A program made the translations under genes and the position numbers. Below the pieces are notes generated by a model. That model searched no databases and was not told the origin of the DNA. It worked only from the letters and a program-made list of their open reading frames with translations. DNA of 64,000 nt from Chitinophagaceae bacterium (lineage in GTDB: Bacteria; Bacteroidota; Bacteroidia; Chitinophagales; Chitinophagaceae). The stretch is from NCBI GenBank assembly GCA_019638595.1, contig JAHBTJ010000017.1, positions 62,001-126,000 on the forward strand, given 5' to 3'. Below, one piece after another: positions 25,652-34,436 of the stretch (its first letter is position 1; each line of letters begins with the position of its first letter).

Positions 25652-28600
25652 TTAGTTTGATTCATTTTTTGTTTCAGGCATCAGTGAGGGCGATTTGTAC
25701 CCGGCTTTTTGCTGAAGCCATGCAAAAGCCTGCGGCAGCACAAAAAGCGCGGCGATGGTAGAAGCGAAGAGCCCGCCAACTACAGCTCTTCCTAACGGAG
25801 CTGCCTGTTCGCCTGCCTCACCCATACCCAGCGACATGGGCATCATACCTGCTATCATAGCAAGGCTTGTCATAAGAATAGGGCGCATACGGATGGAGGC
25901 GCTCATGATCGCGGCTTTATCCGCGTTTTTATATTCCGGCCGCAGGTTTTCCGCGTTGGTCACTATAAGAATAGCATTGGCTACAGAAACGCCTGTAGAC
26001 ATGATCATGCCCATATACGACTGCAGGTTAAGCGTAGAGCCTGTAAGCAACAATGCCGCCAGTGATCCCGCTATTACCGCCGGCACTGTTGACAATACTG
26101 CCAGCGATAATTTAAATGACTGGTAATTGGCAGCCAGTAAAAGAAAGATAACAATAATAGCAAAGAGCAACCCGCTCTGCAAACTGCTGAATGTTTCTTT
26201 CAGCAAGGCCGACATGCCTTTAACTTCCGTTATCAATCCTTTAGGGGGCGCGTCCATAGAAGCCAGCAGCTTTTCCACTTCAGCAGTAGCAGCGCCCAGA
26301 TCCTTTTGATGGATATTAGCGCTCACCGTTAAAAAGCGCCTCGGGCCGGAACGGTCATACTCACCCGGAACATACGCGGTTTTGAAGCTGGCAATATCAC
26401 CCAGCACGGGACTGCTTTGTCCTTTAACCAGCGGTATCTCCCTTAATTCATCCATTGTATTCATCACGTATTCCGGTATCTGCACCTGTATCTGGTACGT
26501 GTAGGCCTTCTCCTCATCCAGCCATTGATTTTTTTCTGTAAACCGGCTGGAAGAAGTGCTGGCGGTTACAGACCGGGCAATATCCTGGATATTCAAGCCC
26601 AGTTGAGCCGCTTTCAACCTGTCGAGCGAAATAGTAACCACCGGGAATTTTAAAGGCTGCGCTATCTGCACATCCCGCAAAAAAGACACCTGCTTTAATT
26701 TCTCTACTACTGCATTGGCGTATTGCTCTATTTCCGCCATACTCTTTCCTGCCACCCGTACCTCAATAGGCGTAGCGGCGCCCTGGCTCATTATTTTTTC
26801 AGTCATATCTATAGGCTCAAAACTCAGGCGCAGGTGCGGCATGGCATACAAAATATTGCGCCGTAACGCGTCTTTCAGCTCATCTATATTCACTTTAAAA
26901 TGTTTATCCAGCGAAACCTGCATAATAGCTTCATGGGTGCCTGTATTAAAAATGTAAAGATTACTGGTACCATAGCTGCTGGGTATTAATCCCACGTAAG
27001 CCGAACTGATAGCTACATGATGATTAACGGTCGTATCAATAATTTGCAATACTCTTCTTACGGTTTCTTCCGTGCGTTCAAGCCTGGTGCCGTCGCGTTC
27101 TTTGATCCTTAGCTGAAATTGCCCGTTGTTCAATTTGGGCATCATGTCCTTTCCAATCAGCATAAACCCGGCGGCAACCATAGCTATTACTACCACCATA
27201 TACCCTGCTACCATCGGCTTTTTGAACCGCATGTATTTTTGGATCAGCTTGATATAACGAAGCTTTACACGTTCAAAAAGATCATTCTTCTCGGGAGTGT
27301 TGTGTTCGCTTGTAAGATGATCGGTTACCTGCTTCCGTTCTGCCGTGTCCAGTGCCATTCCCGCATGCGCATGTATACGACCGTGATGATACTGCTGGTA
27401 CTTTTCTGCTTTTATCATCCAGTTCGATAATATGGGAACAAGTGTTTGTGCAATTACATACGAAATGATCATCGTAAAGCCAATGGAAAGCGACAATGGC
27501 AAAAACATCGCTTTAGGCACACCGTTCATCATGAGCGAAGGAGCAAAAACCGCCAGTATACAAAGCAGGATGAGCAGCAACGGAAAAGCGATTTCCTGGC
27601 AGGCATCAAGGATCGCCTGCTTTTTATCTTTCCCCATCTCAAGATGCTGATGAATATTTTCAATGGTAACGGTTGCCTGGTCTACCAATATGCCTATAGC
27701 CAAAGCAAGACCGCTCAGGGTCATAATATTGATCGTTTGCCCGTTTAAGGAAAGTAGCAATACACCTATCATAATTGAAACAGGAATAGTGATGACAACG
27801 ATCAGGCTGCTGCGTAAGTCTCTCAGGAACAATAATACCATCAACCCTGTAAGCAAGGCTCCCAGGGCTCCCTCGGTAACAAGGCTTTCCACCGCGTTTA
27901 CAACAAATACCGATTGATCAAATTCGTAGGAAATATTAATATCATCGGGAAGCAGGGATTTAATGTCAGGTATCTTAGCCTTTAGCCCCTGCACTACCTG
28001 CCAGGTAGAAGCATCGGCCGTTTTAACCACAGGTATATACACCGATCGTTTACCATTGATCAGCGCATAGTCAACCGTTATATCCGTGGCATCGGCTACC
28101 CTGGCTATATCTTTTACAAGCACCGGAACGCCGCTCTTTGTTACAACAGGAATATCGCCAAACTCCTCGATTTGCTGTACCAGTGTATTGATAGTGGTAA
28201 GATACATGGTATTATCAAGTCGTATATTTCCCGAGGGAGCCATTACATTAAACTTTGCAAGAGCGGCCACTACTTCATCGGCCGTAAGATTATAGCTGCG
28301 GAGCTTGTTCGGATCAACATTTACAGTGATAGCCCTTGAGTTGGCGCCAAACGGCGGTGGCGCTGATAGGCCCGGAACCGACGCGAACATAGGCCGTACA
28401 CGGGTGGATGCGAGATCATAAATTTCTTTGAGCGTTCGTTTTTCGCCCGACAACACCAACTGCCCCACCGGCAACGATGAAGCATCAAAACGCACCACCT
28501 GCGGAGGCAATGCGCCCGGCGGAAAAAATTTCATAGCCCTGTTAACCTGCAACGCCACCTGCGCGCTGGCTTCGGCCATATTGGTATTTTCGTAAAAATT

Positions 28601-28879
28601 TATTTTCAGCATGGTAAGCCCCTGTATGTTTTTGGCTGTAATGCTCTTTACACCGTTCACATACAGGAACTGGTCCTGCAGGCGTGTAGAAAAAAAGCCT
28701 TCCATCTGCTGCGCCGACATCCCGCCATACGATTCAATAACGTAAATAGTAGGTAAGTTCAGCCTGGGGAAAATATCAATGGGCATTTTTACCACTGCAA
28801 TTATCGAAAACAAAACGAGGCTCAATACAATCACCAGGGTGCTGACAGGCTTTTTAAGCGCTGTTGTAACTAAAGACAT
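25652..28879 (-). CDS. RND efflux transporter permease (AcrB/CusA superfamily)
   Basis: A 1,075-residue RND transporter with the usual two halves of six helices: N-terminal TM1 (LVIVLSLVLFSIIAVVKMPIDIFPRLNLP), porter segments, and the TM4 proton-relay region GLALAIGILVDQATVTIENI. Between the two halves, near residues 490-520, is an unusual His-rich cytoplasmic insertion (YHHGRIHAHAG, then DHLTSEH). The family exports drugs, solvents or metals by proton antiport. The sequence is closer to hydrophobic/drug RND pumps than to CusA, but the His-rich loop leaves metal sensing possible. It is seven bases downstream of the TolC gene. Confidence 0.9.
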   Translation of the reverse strand: MSLVTTALKKPVSTLVIVLSLVLFSIIAVVKMPIDIFPRLNLPTIYVIESYGGMSAQQMEGFFSTRLQDQFLYVNGVKSITAKNIQGLTMLKINFYENTNMAEASAQVALQVNRAMKFFPPGALPPQVVRFDASSLPVGQLVLSGEKRTLKEIYDLASTRVRPMFASVPGLSAPPPFGANSRAITVNVDPNKLRSYNLTADEVVAALAKFNVMAPSGNIRLDNTMYLTTINTLVQQIEEFGDIPVVTKSGVPVLVKDIARVADATDITVDYALINGKRSVYIPVVKTADASTWQVVQGLKAKIPDIKSLLPDDINISYEFDQSVFVVNAVESLVTEGALGALLTGLMVLLFLRDLRSSLIVVITIPVSIMIGVLLLSLNGQTINIMTLSGLALAIGILVDQATVTIENIHQHLEMGKDKKQAILDACQEIAFPLLLILLCILAVFAPSLMMNGVPKAMFLPLSLSIGFTMIISYVIAQTLVPILSNWMIKAEKYQQYHHGRIHAHAGMALDTAERKQVTDHLTSEHNTPEKNDLFERVKLRYIKLIQKYMRFKKPMVAGYMVVVIAMVAAGFMLIGKDMMPKLNNGQFQLRIKERDGTRLERTEETVRRVLQIIDTTVNHHVAISSAYVGLIPSSYGTSNLYIFNTGTHEAIMQVSLDKHFKVNIDELKDALRRNILYAMPHLRLSFEPIDMTEKIMSQGAATPIEVRVAGKSMAEIEQYANAVVEKLKQVSFLRDVQIAQPLKFPVVTISLDRLKAAQLGLNIQDIARSVTASTSSSRFTEKNQWLDEEKAYTYQIQVQIPEYVMNTMDELREIPLVKGQSSPVLGDIASFKTAYVPGEYDRSGPRRFLTVSANIHQKDLGAATAEVEKLLASMDAPPKGLITEVKGMSALLKETFSSLQSGLLFAIIVIFLLLAANYQSFKLSLAVLSTVPAVIAGSLAALLLTGSTLNLQSYMGMIMSTGVSVANAILIVTNAENLRPEYKNADKAAIMSASIRMRPILMTSLAMIAGMMPMSLGMGEAGEQAAPLGRAVVGGLFASTIAALFVLPQAFAWLQQKAGYKSPSLMPETKNESN

Positions 28880-28886
28880 AAGGGCA

Positions 28887-30275
28887 TTAATTTAGGGTTT
28901 GTAATAAAAGCGGCAATTGGTTTTCGACCATCGCTTTTTGAAAAAGCGCTTTACAAAACATATACCGCGCAAGGGTATAATCCGTTTCCGCACGATAGAG
29001 TATACTGAGGGCCGTATTGAGCTCCACTATATTTGTTAACCCGTTCCTGTAAAGCGAAAGCTTTTGCCTGTAAGCGGCATTGGCAGCTTCAAGCTGCCGG
29101 GGTATTTCAAGCAGCCTGCTGTAAGCCGTGGTAAGCTCTACCTGCGCCTGCTGCAGGGCAACCGCCATTTCAGCTTCCTGTTCGCCCAGTTTCTTCAGGG
29201 CATACTCCGTTCCGGCCTGCTGCGTTTTTAACTGCAGCTTTTTCCGCTTGTTATCGAAAATATTATAGGTAACTCCCACCCCAAGCAAATAATTGCCGCG
29301 TTCAAAGCCCATGCCTTTTGATAAGGCGCGAAATTCATCGCTGGCGCTTACACTGGATCCCCTGCCCCATATGGCTGCCTGCAGGGCAACTTTAGGCATA
29401 TACATTTTTTGTACCCATGCTTCCTTATCCAGGCTGTTTTGATGAAGCGCCTTGTAGTATAGCAACAATGGGTGCGATGCAGTATCAGGATCCATCATCA
29501 AAAACGACGCATACCGGCTGATCAGTCTGTCTTCCAGCAAAGTATCAGGCACTATCTTTTCGGTATTTATTCCGCTGATATAGGAAAGCCGCAGCTGGTT
29601 CTTTTTCATTTGGTTCGATAATTCAAGCTCTATTAGTCTTGCCCGCGACAATTCAGCTTCCGCAATGCTGGTATCCACCCCCGCCTTTATACCGGCAACG
29701 GCCAATGCATGTATAATCCGTTTTATTTCCTGGTTACGGATAATGTTCCGGGATTGTATCTGCATCATATCGCCCAGTTGTATTAATTGCAGGTAATGAT
29801 CAATAGCAGCTACCTGCATGCTGTACCTGGAACGCTCAAACCCCGACTGCTCCACCTTAAGATCGGATTCCGCTACCTGCTGCCGGGCTTCATACGCGCC
29901 AAAATTGTATATCTCCCAGTCAAAAGACGCAATGCCTATATTAGTTAAAATTGTAGATGCGTTTCCCTCCTGTCTTACACGCGAGTTGGAAGGCACAATG
30001 CCATACGAAAAATAGCCGCCGGGTAAATTATTGTTGGTGCCTACATCAATTTGATAATTCAGCCTGAGAGAAGGCCACCAATTGTACCTGCTGGCCTCAA
30101 ACTGCGCCTTCTTTATACCAATAGCAGCAGAATCCGCCATTAAAGAAGGAGCATTTAACTGCACACGCTCCAGCATCTGTGTAAGCGTTATTACCGGGGA
30201 TGATTGCTGCCCATACGCTAATATGCCTGACACAAATAAAGGCAGCGCCAAAATAAAACTTCTGGTATTCAACAT
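28887..30275 (-). CDS. TolC family outer membrane efflux protein
   Basis: A 462-residue protein with a signal peptide ending in GILAYGQQ and two homologous outer membrane efflux repeats with long helical segments (for example EAEMAVALQQAQVELTTAYSR and LYRNGLTNIVELNTALSILYRAETDY). It forms the outer-membrane channel of the tripartite pump and is the first of the three pump genes. The ATG at 30275 is followed immediately by a good signal peptide. Confidence 0.9.
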   Translation of the reverse strand: MLNTRSFILALPLFVSGILAYGQQSSPVITLTQMLERVQLNAPSLMADSAAIGIKKAQFEASRYNWWPSLRLNYQIDVGTNNNLPGGYFSYGIVPSNSRVRQEGNASTILTNIGIASFDWEIYNFGAYEARQQVAESDLKVEQSGFERSRYSMQVAAIDHYLQLIQLGDMMQIQSRNIIRNQEIKRIIHALAVAGIKAGVDTSIAEAELSRARLIELELSNQMKKNQLRLSYISGINTEKIVPDTLLEDRLISRYASFLMMDPDTASHPLLLYYKALHQNSLDKEAWVQKMYMPKVALQAAIWGRGSSVSASDEFRALSKGMGFERGNYLLGVGVTYNIFDNKRKKLQLKTQQAGTEYALKKLGEQEAEMAVALQQAQVELTTAYSRLLEIPRQLEAANAAYRQKLSLYRNGLTNIVELNTALSILYRAETDYTLARYMFCKALFQKAMVENQLPLLLQTLN

Positions 30276-30415
30276 GAATCGCGATTAAGAGTTTAAATTG
30301 AAACAAAGCCGGTTACACCCGGCCTCAAACCGGTATATTCCGGTTAGCTTTTTACGAATAATGTATGCTACTGCTTCAGGAGAAATGATTCCGCCAAAAA
30401 ACGGAGATGATGTAA

Positions 30416-30790
30416 TTAAAGCACAGGAGGTCCGCGCAAAACAGCCAGCGGATGATCGCAGGAGGAAACAAAATGAGCATTATAGCTATATAGCTTTTTT
30501 TTAACGGGAGGAACCACAGAAAGCAATGACGAGGGCTCCGGTATATGCAAAATAAATTTCGGTACCTGGAATCGCTTATTGATCCTTATTCCGGCTTCAT
30601 CGTCATCAGTAAATTTATTATCACCGTCTTTATCTACAATTAAGATGGGAGATTTGGAAAACTGCTTTACACTAAACACCAGTACCGTATTCTGCCTGCC
30701 GGGTAAATCAGGATTTACCGAAAGCAACTGGGCAGCAAAAAATATCAAATATAAAACAGCATGCATGATGGTTGAAAATGCCTTTCTCAT
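30416..30790 (-). CDS. Small secreted protein of unknown function upstream of the RND operon
   Basis: About 124 residues from the ATG at 30790 (another in-frame ATG at 30808). There is a hydrophobic N-terminal segment (IMHAVLYLIFFAAQLL) that looks like a signal peptide or membrane anchor, a short acidic segment VDKDGDNKFTDDDE that resembles a calcium-binding loop, and a C-terminal tail SSCDHPLAVLRGPPVL. I do not recognise a named family, though small secreted proteins ending in a Pro-Pro tail are met upstream of efflux genes in Bacteroidota. It lies 140 bases before the TolC gene on the same strand and may be part of the operon. Confidence 0.55.
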   Translation of the reverse strand: MRKAFSTIMHAVLYLIFFAAQLLSVNPDLPGRQNTVLVFSVKQFSKSPILIVDKDGDNKFTDDDEAGIRINKRFQVPKFILHIPEPSSLLSVVPPVKKKLYSYNAHFVSSCDHPLAVLRGPPVL

Positions 30791-30929
30791 GGTATATCCT
30801 TTATGCATCCGAACGAAGTTAATAAAAAGTAAGTTAGTTAACCGCTAACAACCCTGCTCTGTTGTATGTTCAGCCCTGTGTGTTTGTTATACATATGTTA
30901 AATGAACACCCGCATAACAGGCAATCTGC

Positions 30930-30943
30930 GTGATAAATATCAC
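30930..30943. promoter_or_regulatory. Crp/Fnr-type operator 1 (before the regulator gene)
   Basis: GTGATAAATATCAC, a GTGA-N6-TCAC palindrome. Its centre is 28.5 bases upstream of the TAAATTGC promoter-like element at 30965, matching class II activator spacing near -41.5. The regulator gene starts at 30991, so autoregulation is likely. Confidence 0.65.
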
Positions 30944-30990
30944 AGCCTTCATAAATATTACAATTAAATTGCAGCCACTAAATGCGTTTC

Positions 30991-31638
30991 ATGGAAAATA
31001 GCATACAACAATTACCTGTTCTTTTTCCGGGTTTTCAACTCGATCTTATTGAAGAGCTTTCAGATACAGGCGAGATCCGTTCGTTCAGATCGGGGGATAT
31101 TATTATGAGAACAGGACAAAACATACGCTTTACCATGCTGGTGGTAAGCGGGCTCATTAAAGTGTACAGGGAAGATGATGAAGGAAATGAATACTTCATA
31201 TATCACCTGCATCCCGGCGAAGCCTGCGCGGTTTCCATGATATGCGCTACCAGGCAGGAAACCAGTCATGTAATGGCAAAAGCGGTTGCCGATACGGAAG
31301 TAATTACCATTCCTTTGGCGCGCATGGATGAATGGATGACAAAATATAAAACCTGGTATTATTTTGTACTGGAAACTTACAGAGGCCGCTTTGAAGAGCT
31401 GTTGTATACCATTGATCATATCGCCTTCCGCAATATGGATGAACGGCTGTTGTTCTACCTGCGCAAACATCAAAAAAGCTTACACACAAACCGCATTGAT
31501 ATTCCGTTTACCGAAATAGCACAGGAGCTGAATTCCTCGCGGGAAGTTATTTCAAGATTAATGAAAAAGCTTTCTGATCGCGGATTGGTAAAGCTTCACC
31601 GTTCATACGTAGAAATTACAGACCTCTCCCTGCAATAG
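30991..31638 (+). CDS. Crp/Fnr family transcriptional regulator of the sulfur genes
   Basis: 215 residues from the ATG at 30991 (an ATG nine bases upstream is possible). An N-terminal cyclic-nucleotide-like beta-roll (residues 20-115) is followed by a dimerisation helix and a winged helix-turn-helix. The recognition helix reads SSREVISRLMKKL, with R184, E185 and R189 in the positions of the three DNA-contacting residues of E. coli Crp (R180, E181, R185); this predicts recognition of GTGA half-sites. Four such palindromes occur in this locus. Cysteines C79 and C85 in ACAVSMIC could sense persulfide, which is inference. No Fe-S ligand cluster of Fnr type is present. It precedes the exporter and the persulfide dioxygenase. 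Confidence 0.88.
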   Translation: MENSIQQLPVLFPGFQLDLIEELSDTGEIRSFRSGDIIMRTGQNIRFTMLVVSGLIKVYREDDEGNEYFIYHLHPGEACAVSMICATRQETSHVMAKAVADTEVITIPLARMDEWMTKYKTWYYFVLETYRGRFEELLYTIDHIAFRNMDERLLFYLRKHQKSLHTNRIDIPFTEIAQELNSSREVISRLMKKLSDRGLVKLHRSYVEITDLSLQ

Positions 31639-31665
31639 GCAGCCCGGGAATTATCAATGCTGCTG

Positions 31666-31679
31666 GTGATAATAGTCAC
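31666..31679. promoter_or_regulatory. Crp/Fnr-type operator 2 (before the TauE/SafE gene)
   Basis: GTGATAATAGTCAC lies with its centre 29.5 bases upstream of AAAATTTG at 31702-31709, a TAnnTTTG-like element close to the start of the exporter gene. Confidence 0.6.
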
Positions 31680-31710
31680 GAAATAATATACGCAGTCCCG
31701 CAAAATTTGC

Positions 31711-32526
31711 ATGAAAGATCTGTTCATGGAAATTGCAGGATATATAGCAGCGGCATTCATTGGTATTTTACTCGGCATGATGGGTGGCGGAGGATCCATA
31801 CTAACCGTTCCCATGCTGGTATACCTGTTCAGGATGCAACCTTTATATGCTACGTCCTATTCTCTTTTTATAGTGGGCTTTACAAGCCTTACAGGAGCTT
31901 TCGGTAATTACCTGAAAGGTTTAGTGCATATACGTACAGCCATTTTATTTGGTATTTCATCCTTTGTAACCGTATTTGCCGTACGAAAGTGGATAGTACC
32001 TGCCATACCCGATATTATTATATCCACTCCGTATGTGGAGTTAACAAGCTCCGCGCTCACCATGATCTTATTTGCAGTGCTGATGGTGATTGCCGCTATA
32101 AGCATGCTGCAAAACAAAGAAGGAAAAAACAGCCGCTACATTACTAATGCCAGCTTACCCGTTGTTAAACTGCTACTTTACGGAGCGGGCATCGGGATAG
32201 TAACGGGGCTGCTGGGTGCGGGAGGTGGGTTCCTGCTGATACCGGTGTTGGTAGTATTATTACAACTGCCTATGAAAGAAGCTATAGGCACATCGCTCCT
32301 CATCATTTCTATTAATTCGCTTATTGGATTTGCAGGCGATTTAGGGCACTACCACATGGACTGGAAAAAATTATTGCTTATTACCAGCATAGCGGTTGCA
32401 GGAATATTTGCAGGTGTGGCCTTATCTCAAAAGATCCCGGCACAAAAGCTCAAAAAAGCATTTGGATGGTTCGTATTGCTGATGGGTATTATCATCCTGG
32501 CTAAAGAAATCGTAAATAAGTCATGA
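31711..32526 (+). CDS. TauE/SafE family sulfite/anion exporter
   Basis: A 271-residue membrane protein with about eight helices and the two family motif repeats, GILLGMMGGGGSILTVPMLVYL near residue 18 and GIGIVTGLLGAGGGFLLIPVLV near 155 (each quoted only in part by position). It exports sulfite, thiosulfate or other organosulfonate-derived anions. It stands between the Crp/Fnr regulator and the persulfide dioxygenase-rhodanese gene, so export of sulfite formed by persulfide oxidation is the best guess. The start at 31711 could also be the ATG at 31726, which would fit the promoter position better. Confidence 0.85.
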   Translation: MKDLFMEIAGYIAAAFIGILLGMMGGGGSILTVPMLVYLFRMQPLYATSYSLFIVGFTSLTGAFGNYLKGLVHIRTAILFGISSFVTVFAVRKWIVPAIPDIIISTPYVELTSSALTMILFAVLMVIAAISMLQNKEGKNSRYITNASLPVVKLLLYGAGIGIVTGLLGAGGGFLLIPVLVVLLQLPMKEAIGTSLLIISINSLIGFAGDLGHYHMDWKKLLLITSIAVAGIFAGVALSQKIPAQKLKKAFGWFVLLMGIIILAKEIVNKS

Positions 32527-32528
32527 AT

Positions 32529-32542
32529 GTGATGAGAGTCAC
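32529..32542. promoter_or_regulatory. Crp/Fnr-type operator 3 (before the persulfide dioxygenase gene)
   Basis: GTGATGAGAGTCAC begins three bases after the exporter stop codon and 50 bases before the next start. The promoter-like element CAATTTTA at 32565 lies 29.5 bases from its centre but matches the consensus poorly. Confidence 0.6.
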
Positions 32543-32591
32543 GTTTACAACAAAAATGTTTAACCAATTTTACAACAATTAAAAACGAGTT

Positions 32592-34010
32592 ATGAAAATA
32601 GAGCAAATTTATACCGGGTGTCTTGCACAGGGTGCATACTATATCCAAAGTGGAAAAGATGCCGTTGTAATAGATCCTTTGCGCGAAGTAGAGCCTTATA
32701 TCCGCAAGGCGGAACTCAACAACGCGAAAATCAAATACGTTCTTGAAACACATTTCCACGCCGACTTTGTTTCGGGACATCTTGATCTGGCTAAAAAAAC
32801 CGGCGCCACAATAGTATACGGGCCGGGAGCTGAGCCTGCATTTGAAGCCTATATAGCTAAAGATGGAGAGGAATTAAAAGTGGGTGATGTTACTATACAG
32901 GTAATTCATACCCCCGGGCATACCATGGAAAGCACCTGCTATTTACTGAAAGATACAAAGGGCAGGCCCATAGGGCTGTTCAGCGGCGATACGTTGTTCA
33001 TTGGAGACGTGGGCAGGCCCGACCTGGCCCAAAAAGTAAAAGCAGAGCTTACACAGGATAAGCTTGCCGCCCACCTGTACGATTCCCTGCGTAATAAAAT
33101 AATGACCCTGCCCGACGATGTAATAGTATACCCCGCGCACGGAGCGGGAAGCGCCTGCGGTAAAAACATGAGCAGGGAAACTACCGACACGCTGGGGCGC
33201 CAAAAGCAAACCAATTACGCGTTGCGTGCAGATATGACGAAAGAAGAATTCATCAGCGAAGTAACCAAAGGACTTACCACACCTCCTTCCTATTTTCCGC
33301 TGAATGTGATGATGAATATACAAGGTTATGAAAGCATTGATAAAGTGCTGGAACGCGGACAGCACGCGTTGAGCGCCGAAGCGTTTGAAGCTGCCGCCAA
33401 CGAAACAGGAGCTCTTATACTGGATACCCGCGATACGGAGACTTTTGCAAAGGGTTTTATTCCCAATTCTATCAATATAGGTATTGACGGCAACTTCGCT
33501 CCCTGGGTGGGAGCCATGATCCCGGACATTCAACAGGAAATTTTACTGGTAACAGAAAAAGGCAGGGAAGAAGAAGTAATTACACGGCTCGCCAGGGTGG
33601 GCTATGATCACACCATCGGGTACCTGAAAGATGGTTTTGAAGCATGGAAGAAAGCCGGTAAGGAAACAGACGAAATACAGTCCGTTACGGCCGGGGAGCT
33701 GGCAAACCTTCTGCCATTGCAGGATGTTAATATGCTGGACGTTCGCAAAAAAAGCGAGTACGAAAGCGAGCACCTGCTGGGATCGGAAAATATGCCGCTC
33801 GACAATATCAACGATAATATGCCTTCGCTCGATAAAAACAAAACCTACTATGTTCATTGTGCGGGAGGATACCGCTCTATGATCTTCAATTCCATTCTGA
33901 GAGCCCGGGGCTATCATAATCTTATAGATGTAAAAGGCGGTTTTAAAGCCATTAAAGAGAACGGGAGCTTTGAGATAAGCGATTATGTGTGCCCCACCAC
34001 TTTATTGTAG
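32592..34010 (+). CDS. CstB-like persulfide dioxygenase-rhodanese fusion (MBL fold, pseudo-rhodanese, rhodanese)
   Basis: The 472 residues comprise an N-terminal metallo-beta-lactamase-fold persulfide dioxygenase with the 2-His-1-Asp iron site of ETHE1: H54 in ETHFHADF, H110 in HTPGHT and D133 in SGDTLF. A first rhodanese domain (about 265-360) lacks the catalytic Cys (the loop reads VTEKGREEE), and a second (about 375-465) has an intact active loop HCAGGYRS with C423. This order matches staphylococcal CstB, in which the dioxygenase oxidises a low-molecular persulfide to sulfite and the rhodanese forms thiosulfate. It should act in the cytoplasm in sulfide and persulfide detoxification, together with the adjacent exporter. 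Confidence 0.87.
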   Translation: MKIEQIYTGCLAQGAYYIQSGKDAVVIDPLREVEPYIRKAELNNAKIKYVLETHFHADFVSGHLDLAKKTGATIVYGPGAEPAFEAYIAKDGEELKVGDVTIQVIHTPGHTMESTCYLLKDTKGRPIGLFSGDTLFIGDVGRPDLAQKVKAELTQDKLAAHLYDSLRNKIMTLPDDVIVYPAHGAGSACGKNMSRETTDTLGRQKQTNYALRADMTKEEFISEVTKGLTTPPSYFPLNVMMNIQGYESIDKVLERGQHALSAEAFEAAANETGALILDTRDTETFAKGFIPNSINIGIDGNFAPWVGAMIPDIQQEILLVTEKGREEEVITRLARVGYDHTIGYLKDGFEAWKKAGKETDEIQSVTAGELANLLPLQDVNMLDVRKKSEYESEHLLGSENMPLDNINDNMPSLDKNKTYYVHCAGGYRSMIFNSILRARGYHNLIDVKGGFKAIKENGSFEISDYVCPTTLL

Positions 34011-34088
34011 CCTGAAGAAAAAGAGGTGGCGGAAGCCGCTATCCGCTCCTCTTCAAAACCAATACGGAAACTTCTAAAATCAACAAAC

Positions 34089-34328
34089 ATGTCAAAGCAT
34101 CCTGATGATACAGCCTCTGAAAAAAGGGTAATCTGGTTCAGCCGTATCCTGCGGTGGACACTGGGAGTATTTTTTATTGGCGCCGGCATTATGTATTATA
34201 CTGAAGGAGCGTGGCCGGCTATTATGCTCGGGGTTGTATTTATTGTAACGGGCTTTTTCAGGCCAACACATTGTTTAGGCGGAAGCTGTGCTGTGCCGCC
34301 ACGACAGCCTTCTCAAACCGCCGAATAA
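34089..34328 (+). CDS. YgaP-like (DUF2892) membrane protein
   Basis: 79 residues from the ATG at 34089 (an upstream GTG at 34026 is in frame but gives a poorer N-terminus). Two hydrophobic helices (WTLGVFFIGAGIMYY and PAIMLGVVFIVTGFF) are followed by RPTHCLGGSCAV, a Cys-rich tail like that of the YgaP transmembrane domain. In E. coli this domain is fused to a rhodanese; here it directly follows the rhodanese-containing gene, about 78 bases away. A role in handling or exporting sulfur species is plausible but unproven. Confidence 0.7.
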   Translation: MSKHPDDTASEKRVIWFSRILRWTLGVFFIGAGIMYYTEGAWPAIMLGVVFIVTGFFRPTHCLGGSCAVPPRQPSQTAE

Positions 34329-34374
34329 TACGCTTGCAAAAAGCAATAACAGGTAATTCATAAAAGGTAGCAAC

Positions 34375-34388
34375 GTGACAAAGATCAC
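34375..34388. promoter_or_regulatory. Crp/Fnr-type operator 4 (before the second DUF2892 gene)
   Basis: GTGACAAAGATCAC has its centre 29.5 bases upstream of TATATTTA at 34411-34418, a seven-of-eight match to TAnnTTTG. The downstream gene starts at 34437. Confidence 0.65.
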
Positions 34389-34436
34389 AGCCTGGCAGGA
34401 AAATGGCTGTTATATTTAAGGATAAACTATTTCATC

